From Rhizobacter sp. OV335 (GTDB taxonomy: Bacteria; Pseudomonadota; Gammaproteobacteria; Burkholderiales; Burkholderiaceae_C), in NCBI RefSeq assembly GCF_900142965.1, contig NZ_FRCQ01000022.1, forward strand, positions 1 through 64,000: 64,000 nucleotides of DNA, in the 5' to 3' direction. The notes under the pieces were generated by a model, which did not search any database, was not told the DNA's origin, and saw only the letters and a program-made list of their open reading frames with translations. Positions 33,262 through 44,301 of this stretch are shown one piece after another. Both the position numbers and the translations under genes were made by a program. The first letter of the stretch is position 1. Each line of letters opens with the position of its first letter.

Positions 33262-33901
33262 GAGGTTGCGCCGCGCTCCCGCGCGACGGCCGCGATGTCG
33301 GCGCCATCTCGACGCGCCGGTTCTTCGAGCGGCCGTCGGCATCGGCATTCGGCGCCACCGGCTGCTCCGAGCCGAACGCTGCCGCGAAGATCGACGACGA
33401 CGGGACGCCCTCTTCGATCAGCGCGCGCGTCACTGTCAGCGCGCGCTGGGCCGAGAGCTCCCAGTTGTCGGCGAACTGCCGGTTGCCGCCACGCACCTGG
33501 CGGTCGTCGGTGAAGCCGCTGACCATCAGCACCTCGTCGCGCGCCTGCAGGTAGGCGGCAAGCGGCGCGGCCAGCGTCTGCAGCAGCTGCCGGCCTTCGG
33601 GCTGCAGGTCGGCCGAATTGAAAGCGAACAGCACGCTGCCGCTGATGCCGATGCGCCCATGGTCGAGCGTCACGCGGCCGGCGGCCAGCGGCCCGGCCAG
33701 CGCATGCTCCAGTGCCTGGCGGCGCTGTTCCTCGAGCTGGTGCTGCCGCACCTCGTTCTCGAGCCGGCTCGCGAGTTCGAGCTGCGCGCCGATCGCGCAC
33801 AGCAGGATCAGCACGAAGGCGCCCAGCAGCCCCGCCATCAGGTCGCCGAAGACCGCCCAGACCGGTATCGACGATTCGCCGCCCGTGTCGATCTCTTCCA
33901 T
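33254..33901 (-). CDS. MotB/OmpA-like protein, candidate ZorB
   Basis: This 215-residue protein has one N-terminal transmembrane helix and a periplasmic OmpA-like peptidoglycan-binding domain (about 90-200; FAFNSADLQPEG, NWELSAQRALTVTRAL, GRSKNRRVE). The helix carries the MotB/ZorB-type Asp, D20 in VFGDLMAGLL, the expected proton-path residue. Its start touches the stop of the MotA-like gene by one base. Together they would form a stator-like proton channel anchored to the cell wall, as in Zorya ZorAB. Confidence 0.82.
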   Translation of the reverse strand: MEEIDTGGESSIPVWAVFGDLMAGLLGAFVLILLCAIGAQLELASRLENEVRQHQLEEQRRQALEHALAGPLAAGRVTLDHGRIGISGSVLFAFNSADLQPEGRQLLQTLAAPLAAYLQARDEVLMVSGFTDDRQVRGGNRQFADNWELSAQRALTVTRALIEEGVPSSSIFAAAFGSEQPVAPNADADGRSKNRRVEMAPTSRPSRGSAAQPHG

Positions 33902-35709
33902 CACCGCACCGCCACGGCCACCGGGGCCGCCTTGCCGGCGAGGCGCTGCAGGTCCTCGATGATCTGCTTCTGCGACAGCAGGCTCAGGTCGATGACCTCG
34001 CGCGCCTGGGCCACGTAGTACGCCAGCTGCTCGTCGCTGCGCGCGAGCGACTTGCCGAGCGCGCCGTCGATGCGCTGCAACTGCGCCACCAGCTTGTCGT
34101 TCGACTGGCCGAACAGCTCGACGGCCAAGCCGAACGCATCGCCGAGGCTCGCCACCTCGACGGCGCTGCCGGTGACCTGGGCGGCCACCGCGGCGAGCTT
34201 GTCGGTCTGCGCGTCGACCTGTTCGCTGAAGCGCGTGCCGACGCGGTCGAGCAGCGCGGCCGACGAGCCGACCAGCGCATCGATCGCACTGCGCTGTTCG
34301 GTGGCGGCCTGCTGCACCGTGTCGAGCAGGCTGCCGAGCGTGCCGAGGATGCGGGCGCGCTCGTCGAGCAGCGTGTTGTCGCGCGCCATGCTGTCGGACA
34401 GCTTCTGGCGCAGCTCGACGATCACCTCGGCGGCGGCGCGCGGGGCTTCGGCGGCGGCCTGCAGCAGGCGGGCGATCTCGGTGGTGGTCGCCTTGGCCTG
34501 GCGTTCGGCCTGCACCGTGATCTCGCGGGCGCTGCGCTCCATCGTCTCGCAGACCTGCTGCTGCTGCGCCAGGCTGCGCGAGCCGGCCTGCTGCCATTCG
34601 TGCCGCAGCGATGCCGCCATCGATTCAAGGCTGTCGGCCATGGCGGCCAGGCGTTCCTGCTCTTGCAATGCGGACGCCGACTGCAGATCGGCATGCGACT
34701 GCGCCACCGTGGCCAGCAGCGCGTTCGAACGCTGCTCGAAGGCCTGCGCAAAACCGTCGAGCGACGACTGCCAAGTGGTCGCGATCGTCTGGTGCAGCGA
34801 AGCGGTCTCGCGCGCGACGCCCGCCATCGTGGCCTCGACGGCGGGACGGATCGTCGCGCCGGCCAGGCGGGCGCTTTCCGCGAGGCTCTCCTTCAGCGTG
34901 CGATCGACCGACGATGCGAGCGCCGTGAACGCCGCCTCGGCCGTGCCGTGGAAGCGCTCCTGGCTGGCCAGCAGGCGGGCGTTCGCTGCCTCGGCCTGCC
35001 GTTCCATCGCCTGCATCACCGCGTGCAGACCGTCGACCAAGGCCGGCATCTGCTCGACCTGGCGCTGCAGCAGCTTCAGCGATTCCTCGCGCTGGTGCAC
35101 GCCCGAGAAGGGGCGCAGCGTGGTGGCGATGCAGGCGTCGAGCTGCTGCAAGGCCTGCACGCGTTCGCGCCGGGCGAGTGCCGACAGCAGGCCCAGCGCG
35201 GCCGAGGCAGCGACGCCGGCGATCGAGGTGCCGAAGGCCAGCCCCAGGCCCTGCACCGGTGCGACCAGCGAGGCGCGGACGGCCTGCAGGTCGGTCGACG
35301 CATCGAGCGCCATGCCGGTGCCGCGCAGCGTGAACACCATGCCGACGAAGGTTCCGAGCATGCCCAGCAGGACCAGCAGGCCGGCGAGGTACGGCGCGAG
35401 CGCCGGGCCGGGGAAGCTGGCGGACTCGCCCTCGATGCGGCGGCGCACCGCGTTCTGCAGCGACGCGGGCACGCCGTCGAGCCACGGGCGCAGCGCAGGC
35501 AGCGGATCGGCCAGGCCGGCGACGGCCTGCGCCAGCGTGGCGGTGGCCTGCCGGAAGCGATGCAGCTCGAGCGCGCCCATCAGGTAGAACGCCCCGATGA
35601 GTGCGGTGATGGCGAGCGCCAGCGGGTTGGAGCCGACATAGCCGGCACCGACCCAGCCGAGGGCGGCCAGGCCGGTGGCGAACGCGGCGTGATGAAGAAA
35701 TCTGGTCAT
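33901..35709 (-). CDS. MotA-like DUF802 protein, candidate ZorA
   Basis: This 602-residue protein has about four N-terminal transmembrane helices (near 8-28, 31-48, 108-128 and 160-182; LLGMLGTFVGMVF is the MotA/TolQ-like pore helix). A very long alpha-helical, coiled-coil-prone tail (about 200-590) follows, rich in Ala, Gln and Glu. This is the ZorA plan: a channel with a long cytoplasmic tail. It lies between DUF3348 and the OmpA-like gene, each joined by very short overlaps. The nearest alternative is a TolQ/ExbB-type energiser, but the long tail and companion genes speak against it. Confidence 0.8.
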   Translation of the reverse strand: MTRFLHHAAFATGLAALGWVGAGYVGSNPLALAITALIGAFYLMGALELHRFRQATATLAQAVAGLADPLPALRPWLDGVPASLQNAVRRRIEGESASFPGPALAPYLAGLLVLLGMLGTFVGMVFTLRGTGMALDASTDLQAVRASLVAPVQGLGLAFGTSIAGVAASAALGLLSALARRERVQALQQLDACIATTLRPFSGVHQREESLKLLQRQVEQMPALVDGLHAVMQAMERQAEAANARLLASQERFHGTAEAAFTALASSVDRTLKESLAESARLAGATIRPAVEATMAGVARETASLHQTIATTWQSSLDGFAQAFEQRSNALLATVAQSHADLQSASALQEQERLAAMADSLESMAASLRHEWQQAGSRSLAQQQQVCETMERSAREITVQAERQAKATTTEIARLLQAAAEAPRAAAEVIVELRQKLSDSMARDNTLLDERARILGTLGSLLDTVQQAATEQRSAIDALVGSSAALLDRVGTRFSEQVDAQTDKLAAVAAQVTGSAVEVASLGDAFGLAVELFGQSNDKLVAQLQRIDGALGKSLARSDEQLAYYVAQAREVIDLSLLSQKQIIEDLQRLAGKAAPVAVAVR

Positions 35710-36464
35710 GGTTGGTCAGGTGACGACCCGCGAAGGGCTTCGAGGAGCCCTTCGACCGGTTGCATTCGGAGGTCCAGTTCGGCGAGCAGCACCTCGCGCA
35801 TGTCCTGGCAGAAGGTTTGGCGCCAGCGGTCGGGCTGGTCGTCGGGCGATCCTCGGCGCAGGCGCTCGAAGTGCTGCTCGAGCCAGGCCGGCACCGTCGC
35901 CAGCAGCGTGCGTTCATGGGCACCGATGACTTTCTCCATCACCGCATCGACGGCAGCCAGCCGCGCCAGTGCCGGCGAGGCGGCCAACAGCGATGCACGC
36001 AGCTTGCGGCGCAGCGGGCCGATGTTCGACTCCATCGCCTGCTGCCAGCCGAGGTAGCGCTGGCGGTGCGGCGGGAAGTCGTCGGTGGTCGGATCCGGCG
36101 CAGCGAGTTGGGTCACGGTGTCGCGCACGCGGCGGCATTCGCGCTCGGCGGCCGTCGCGGCCGTGCGGCTGAAAGGCGCGTCAGTCAATGCCGCCTGCGG
36201 GCCATCGAGGGCCGACGACAACGAGATCGCGTCCGTCCAGTCGAACCACCGGCACAGCCCGTCCGAGAAGCTGTCCTTCGGGGCCGGGATGTCGGTGTCG
36301 CCAAGCGTTGCCAGCAGGCGGATCAGGCCGGAGCCGGAAAGGGGGATGCGGCGCGGTGCGAGCGCCAAACTGCCAGTCAAGGTGCCGATGGAAAAACGTC
36401 GGATTTTACGGGGTGGCGAAGGCCGGCTCTGGGGGGTTGACAACGGCTTCGCGGAAGGACGCAC
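35706..36464 (-). CDS. DUF3348 protein, candidate ZorF
   Basis: This 252-residue protein has a conserved core (PLSGSGLIRLLATLGDTDIP, RWFDWTDAISLSSAL) matching DUF3348. There is no signal or membrane segment. The true start may lie downstream of 36464: the first 35-40 residues look unconserved, and TTG codons occur near the conserved core. It is the first gene of the four-gene unit and overlaps the MotA-like gene by 4 bp. In the Zorya type III gene set, as I recall it, this position is held by ZorF. Confidence 0.72.
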   Translation of the reverse strand: MRPSAKPLSTPQSRPSPPRKIRRFSIGTLTGSLALAPRRIPLSGSGLIRLLATLGDTDIPAPKDSFSDGLCRWFDWTDAISLSSALDGPQAALTDAPFSRTAATAAERECRRVRDTVTQLAAPDPTTDDFPPHRQRYLGWQQAMESNIGPLRRKLRASLLAASPALARLAAVDAVMEKVIGAHERTLLATVPAWLEQHFERLRRGSPDDQPDRWRQTFCQDMREVLLAELDLRMQPVEGLLEALRGSSPDQP

Positions 36465-36487
36465 AGGGCTCTTCCCTCATTTCATCA

Positions 36488-36529
36488 ATATCCCTAAAAT
36501 ATGGACAATCATCCACATTTTAGGGATAT
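36488..36529. promoter_or_regulatory. AT-rich palindromic operator at the MNT/HEPN start
   Basis: Arms 36488-36505 and 36512-36529 form an 18-bp inverted repeat with one mismatch around a 6-nt centre (ATATCCCTAAAAT/ATTTTAGGGATAT plus TGGA/TCCA). It contains TAAAAT as a possible -10 and ends directly against the GTG start codon at 36530. It is strikingly AT-rich in a GC-rich neighbourhood. The likely binder is the winged-helix domain of the adjacent gene. Confidence 0.7.
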
Positions 36530-37105
36530 GTGAGCGCCGTCGACTTCCTCTTCACCCCCACCGTGCAACGCGTGCTCGGTGCGGTGTTGCCTCGACCGGA
36601 ACAGTCCTTCACGCTGCAAGAACTGCTGCGCCAAGCCGCCACCGGGCGCGGCAGCACCCAGCTGCAGATCGACCGCCTGGTCGCGGCGGGCGTGTTGATC
36701 GACGAACCGCGCCGCGGCCGTCAGCGCAGCATTCGCGCCAACACGGACTATTTCTTGTACTCGGAGCTCAGGAGCATCGCGCTGAAGACCTTCGGTCTCG
36801 CCGAGCCGGTCCGCGACGCGCTTCAACCATTTGCCGATCGCATCGAGCAGGCCTTCATCTTCGGCTCGGTCGTCAAGGGAACCGACACCGCCAGCAGCGA
36901 CGTCGACGTCATGATCATCGGCACGGTGCCACAGCTGGAGCTGTACGAAGCCGCAAACCAGCTGCAGCAGAAGCTTGGGCGCATCGTGCAATTCAACATC
37001 TATGAGCCGGCCGAATGGCGTGGCCTGATTCGCAACGACCCCGTGGTCTCGCAAATCGTCAACGGACCCACATTGCAGGTGCTTCCCCATGCCGAGACCG
37101 ACTGA
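36530..37105 (+). CDS. Winged-helix-MNT nucleotidyltransferase (antitoxin-like)
   Basis: This 191-residue protein has an N-terminal winged helix-turn-helix (about 10-70; FTLQELLRQAATGRGSTQLQIDRL) and a minimal nucleotidyltransferase domain (about 85-180). That domain has GSVVKGTDTASSDVDVMI, with G112, S113 and metal ligands D124/D126. MNT proteins paired with HEPN proteins act as antitoxins that modify the HEPN toxin with nucleotides. The fused DNA-binding domain suggests self-repression through the palindrome that ends at the start codon. The GTG has essentially no leader after the operator, so leaderless translation or a later start is possible. It overlaps the next gene by 17 bp. Confidence 0.8.
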   Translation: MSAVDFLFTPTVQRVLGAVLPRPEQSFTLQELLRQAATGRGSTQLQIDRLVAAGVLIDEPRRGRQRSIRANTDYFLYSELRSIALKTFGLAEPVRDALQPFADRIEQAFIFGSVVKGTDTASSDVDVMIIGTVPQLELYEAANQLQQKLGRIVQFNIYEPAEWRGLIRNDPVVSQIVNGPTLQVLPHAETD

Positions 37106-37544
37106 ATACGACAACCTCATCAAGACGCGCGCGCTGGAAGCTGTGCAGCCGACGCCAGGAGCCGTCGCTGGCTTCCTGAAAAATGCCGAAGGCTTTCTCG
37201 CGCTTGCGAAGACACTCCTGGCCGGCGCGCCTGTGGTCACCGAGCCGATGCAGATCTTCACCAACGCCTACGAGGGCTACCACCAAGTCGTGCAAGCCGT
37301 GCTTGAGTTCCACGAGGTGCGCACCAAGGAAGCCGGCCGAGCGCTGGCCATCCAGCGCGTCGGCGCCGACCTGAAGCTGTCAGCTCCTGAGATGGCCGCC
37401 GTCATCCGTGCGCACGAGCGACGAAACGACACGTCCTATCGGTCGCCGTTTCCGCCGCTGTCAAAGGCTGACGCGACCACGATGGTCGCGATCCTGGAGA
37501 AGTACTTGCCGGTGGCTCGAACCCTGACCGGAACGCTCGCCTGA
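37089..37544 (+). CDS. HEPN-like partner of the MNT protein
   Basis: This 151-residue, all-helical protein follows the MNT gene with a 17-bp overlap, the usual arrangement of HEPN/MNT pairs. The expected HEPN RNase motif R-N-x3-H appears as R112-N113-D-T-S-Y117, with Tyr in place of His. Toxicity could therefore be weakened or the residue could be an acceptor for nucleotidylation. Assignment rests on context, helical pattern and this partial motif. It ends 25 bp before the convergent gyrB stop. Confidence 0.62.
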   Translation: MPRPTEYDNLIKTRALEAVQPTPGAVAGFLKNAEGFLALAKTLLAGAPVVTEPMQIFTNAYEGYHQVVQAVLEFHEVRTKEAGRALAIQRVGADLKLSAPEMAAVIRAHERRNDTSYRSPFPPLSKADATTMVAILEKYLPVARTLTGTLA

Positions 37545-37569
37545 GCGGTGCACCCACGAGCCGACGAGG

Positions 37570-41287
<3,718 letters not shown>

Positions 41288-41530
41288 GTCAACCTCTTAA
41301 ATTAGTCGTCTTAGTAGAGGATCGCGTTCCTTGTGGAGAACGCCATTTTCCCCTTTTCCATCAACCGCTTACAGACCTCGAAACCCTGTGTGCAGCGGAC
41401 CCTGAACTCCGGGACTCGCACACAACAACTTTCCGGAACCCGCCTGGCCTGTGGACATCTCGCATGTTGTCCGAGAGTTGTCCCCAGGCTTGTGCTTTGA
41501 CATCCTCACGCGCTTCTGTTGCGCTCGCTT
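41288..41530 (-). promoter_or_regulatory. dnaA-dnaN intergenic region with weak DnaA-like boxes
   Basis: No gene is present. An AT-rich stretch lies next to dnaN (about 41293-41320). TGTGGAGAA (41332-41340) differs from the DnaA box complement TGTGGATAA by one base; TGTGGACAT (41450-41458) and TTGTCCCCA differ by two. It can serve as the dnaN promoter region or an accessory part of the origin. Confidence 0.35.
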
Positions 41531-42970
41531 TCAGCCCTTCAACGTCTGTTCCAGCACGTGCAGCTGCTGGTTCAACTCGGTGTTCTTCTGGCGCTCGCCC
41601 GCGATCTTGCGCACCGCGTGCAGCACCGTCGTGTGGTCGCGCCCGCCGAACAGCTCGCCGATCTCGGGCAGGCTCTTCTGCGTCATTTCCTTGGCCAGGT
41701 ACATCGCAATCTGGCGCGGCCGCGCAATGCTGGCCGGGCGCTTCTTGCTGTACATGTCGGCGACCTTGATCTTGTAGAAGTCGGCCACGGTCTTCTGGAT
41801 GTTCTCGACGCCGACCTGGCGGTTCTGGATCGACAGCAGGTCCTTCAGCGCCTCGCGGGCCAGCTGGATGTTGATGTCCTTGTGCGAGAAGCGCGAGTAC
41901 GCCAGGATCTTGCGCAGCGCCCCTTCGAGCTCGCGCACGTTGGCCCGCACGTTCTTCGCGACGAAGAAGGCCACGTCCTCCGGCATCGCGGTGCCTTCGG
42001 CATCCGACTTGCGCATCAGGATGGCCACGCGCATCTCGAGTTCCGGCGGCTCGATCGCCACCGTCAGCCCGGCGTCGAAGCGCGAGGTCAGCCGCTCGTC
42101 GATGTCCACCAGCCCCTTCGGGTAGGTGTCGCTGGTCATGATGATGTGGGCGCGCTTGGCCAGCAGCGCCTCGAAGGCGTTGAAGAACTCCTCCTGGGTG
42201 CGCTCCTTGCCGGCGAAGAACTGCACGTCGTCGATCAGCAGCAGGTCGAGCGAGTGGTACTTGGCCTTCAGCTCGTCGAAGGTCTTGCGCTGGTAGTTCT
42301 TGACGACGTCGGTGATGAACTGCTCGGCGTGCAGGTAGAGCACGCGGGCGTCGCTGCGGTCGGCCAGCAGCGCATTGCCGACGGCATGCACCAGGTGGGT
42401 CTTGCCGAGGCCGACGCCGCCGTAGATGAAGAGCGGGTTGTACATCTGCCCGGGCGCGCCGGCCACGTGCAGCGCCGCGGTACGGGCCATCTGGTTCGCG
42501 CGGCCGGCGACCAGCGAACCGAAAGTCAGCGCAGGGTTCAGGCGATGGCGCGGCAAGGCCGCGTTCGCGGCGGAGGGGCTGCGCGGCACGGTCACCGCGG
42601 GCGCGCCCAGCGTCGCGACATCGGCACCGCCGGCAGACCGGGCGGGGCCGAGCGCGCGGACGATCGGCACCGGGCCGTCACTGCGGAAGCCGCTGATCGG
42701 CGCCGGGTTGTCGCGCGGCGCGAGCATCAGGTCGAGCCGCACCGGCTTGCCGGCGAGCTCGCTCAGCACGGCCTCGATGCGGCCGGCGTATTGGTTGCGG
42801 ATCCAGTCGAGCTTGAACCGATTGGGCACACGCAGTGATGCCACCGCGCCGGAGATGCCTTGGTCAGTGACGTCGGCAGCCGGTAGCGGGCGGATCCAGG
42901 TGTTGAATTGTTGTTCGGGCAGTTCGGCTGCCAAACGCTCGCAGCCGCGCTGCCAGAGATCAGCGCTCAT
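41531..42970 (-). CDS. dnaA: Chromosomal replication initiator DnaA
   Basis: This 479-residue AAA+ initiator binds DnaA boxes and opens oriC. The domains run in order: I (1-80), a linker, AAA+ with Walker [14 protein letters not shown] and Walker [23 protein letters not shown], and the C-terminal DNA-binding domain IV with the DnaA signature [15 protein letters not shown]. The start at 42970 ([18 protein letters not shown]) is the conserved beginning; the frame further upstream lies in the origin region. A box-like TTTTCCACA stands directly before the start codon, consistent with autoregulation. Confidence 0.98.
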   Translation of the reverse strand: MSADLWQRGCERLAAELPEQQFNTWIRPLPAADVTDQGISGAVASLRVPNRFKLDWIRNQYAGRIEAVLSELAGKPVRLDLMLAPRDNPAPISGFRSDGPVPIVRALGPARSAGGADVATLGAPAVTVPRSPSAANAALPRHRLNPALTFGSLVAGRANQMARTAALHVAGAPGQMYNPLFIYGGVGLGKTHLVHAVGNALLADRSDARVLYLHAEQFITDVVKNYQRKTFDELKAKYHSLDLLLIDDVQFFAGKERTQEEFFNAFEALLAKRAHIIMTSDTYPKGLVDIDERLTSRFDAGLTVAIEPPELEMRVAILMRKSDAEGTAMPEDVAFFVAKNVRANVRELEGALRKILAYSRFSHKDINIQLAREALKDLLSIQNRQVGVENIQKTVADFYKIKVADMYSKKRPASIARPRQIAMYLAKEMTQKSLPEIGELFGGRDHTTVLHAVRKIAGERQKNTELNQQLHVLEQTLKG

Positions 42971-43266
42971 GTTGTGGAAAAGTTCTTCTCGGAGCGGCCG
43001 GATTCTACGGTGCAACGGGCCCGCCGGGCGAGGTTATCCACAGTCTTGTGAAGCGGGATGCAACCGCCGCGGGGGCGCATGCCACCGTGCAAGTCTTTGA
43101 CTTGGCAGGGGGTTTTTGGTGTAATAGTGGGTTTCCCGAAGGCCCGGCTCTTGTGACTCTTGTAGATCAAGGTGAGCATGCAGGGTCGAGTCATGTGCAG
43201 CGGCGTTGGAGTATGACGCCAGCAGCCACGTGAACTTGGGACCCCCTTTCTGCAGGACTGATCAAC
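42971..43266. other. oriC: Probable oriC between dnaA and rpmH
   Basis: This 296-bp interval separates the leftward dnaA-dnaN-gyrB genes from the rightward rpmH group, the usual origin site in many Proteobacteria. It holds one perfect DnaA box TTATCCACA (43034-43042) and one near-match (minus-strand TTTTCCACA, 42973-42981). An AT-richer run lies around 43110-43125. Only two good boxes are seen, fewer than expected, so the functional origin may extend into the dnaA-dnaN gap. A GC-skew plot would decide. Confidence 0.5.
43097..43125 (+). promoter_or_regulatory. rpmH promoter
   Basis: TTGACT (43097-43102) and TGTAAT (43120-43125) are separated by 17 bp, giving a long leader of about 135 nt before rpmH. 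The elements are strong, as expected for a ribosomal protein gene. Confidence 0.55.
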
Positions 43267-43401
43267 ATGAAACGCACCTACCAAGCTTCGAAGACCCGCC
43301 GCGCCCGCACCCATGGTTTCCTCGTGCGCATGAAGACCCGCGGCGGCCGCGCCGTCATCAACGCACGCCGCGCCAAGGGCCGCAAGCGCCTGGCCGTCTG
43401 A
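43267..43401 (+). CDS. rpmH: 50S ribosomal protein L34
   Basis: This 44-residue, very basic protein of the large ribosomal subunit begins [20 protein letters not shown] and ends with the typical AKGRKRLAV. Its length is exactly that of the family in betaproteobacteria. It is first in the rpmH-rnpA-yidD-yidC-mnmE order and 94 bp from rnpA. Confidence 0.98.
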   Translation: MKRTYQASKTRRARTHGFLVRMKTRGGRAVINARRAKGRKRLAV

Positions 43402-43495
43402 GGCCGGTTGCAGTAGCTGCAGTCACCGCATCGACGGCACCCACAGCTTCGGCCTCGGGTGCGCCAACGCCCAGCGTGGCGTCCAGGGCGACACC

Positions 43496-43945
43496 GTGAT
43501 CGGGCGAATCGTTCAATCGGTTGACTTCGAGCGCGTGCTCGCGGCGCCCACCCGGGCACGCAGCACGCATTTCGCCGTTCATTTCCTGGCCGCCCGGCCT
43601 GCCGTCAAAGTGGCTGCTGTCCGACATGCTGCCCACAAGTTGTCAACAGGTGAGGCACCGATTGGGGGCGCAGCTGTGGATGACTTGCCTGAAGGTGCCT
43701 GCTGGCTGGGCGCCGTGGTACCGAAGCGGCATGCCAAGCGGTCGGTCACGCGCAACCTGCTGAAGCGTCAGATCCGGCGCGTCGTGCATGCGCAGGCCGG
43801 CCTGCCGAGCGGCTTGTGGGTGATCCGGCTGCGCAGCCCGTTCGACCGCAAGCTGTTCCCGAGCGCGGCATCCGACGCGTTGCGCACGGTGGCCGGCAAT
43901 GAACTGCTGGCCGTGATGGCGAAAGCTGCCCGGACAGGAGCCTGA
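43496..43945 (+). CDS. rnpA: Ribonuclease P protein component
   Basis: This 149-residue basic protein supports the RNase P RNA in 5' maturation of tRNAs. The signature KRHAKRSVTRNLLKRQIRRVV (split here as KRHAKRSVTRN and LLKRQIRRVV) is the RNR motif region. The start is GTG 43496. It is somewhat longer than usual (about 120-130) because of an insertion around residues 48-66. It lies between rpmH and yidD, the conserved order. Confidence 0.93.
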   Translation: MIGRIVQSVDFERVLAAPTRARSTHFAVHFLAARPAVKVAAVRHAAHKLSTGEAPIGGAAVDDLPEGACWLGAVVPKRHAKRSVTRNLLKRQIRRVVHAQAGLPSGLWVIRLRSPFDRKLFPSAASDALRTVAGNELLAVMAKAARTGA

Positions 43946-43947
43946 CG

Positions 43948-44301
43948 ATGTCGCGGTGGGTCGAGTCGTTGAAGTCCGCGCCGCAACGCCTGCTGATGAC
44001 GCTGGTGCGCGGCTACCGCTTCTTCCTGAGCCCCTGGCTCGGCAGCGCGTGCCGCTTCGAACCCACCTGCTCGGTGTATTCGCTGCAGGCGCTCGAGCGG
44101 CATGGCGCGCTCGGCGGCAGTTACCTGACGCTGCACCGGCTGGCCCGTTGCCACCCGTGGTGCAATGGTGGTCACGACCCGGTGCCCGACACGCTGGGCG
44201 GCCTGTTCACCCGGCTTGAGGCCCGGCGTTCAGGCCCCATTTCCGACGCGGCCTCCCGCATTCCTTCTTCCCACATTCCCCGCGAAGAGACTCTCCCATG
44301 A
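43948..44301 (+). CDS. yidD: Membrane protein insertion efficiency factor YidD
   Basis: This 117-residue protein has the family core RGYRFFLSPWLGSACRFEPTCS followed by YSLQALERHG and CHPWCNGGHDPVP. YidD aids insertion of membrane proteins together with YidC. The C-terminal 30 residues are variable. It starts 2 nt after rnpA and overlaps yidC by an ATGA, so all three are translated together. Confidence 0.95.
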   Translation: MSRWVESLKSAPQRLLMTLVRGYRFFLSPWLGSACRFEPTCSVYSLQALERHGALGGSYLTLHRLARCHPWCNGGHDPVPDTLGGLFTRLEARRSGPISDAASRIPSSHIPREETLP

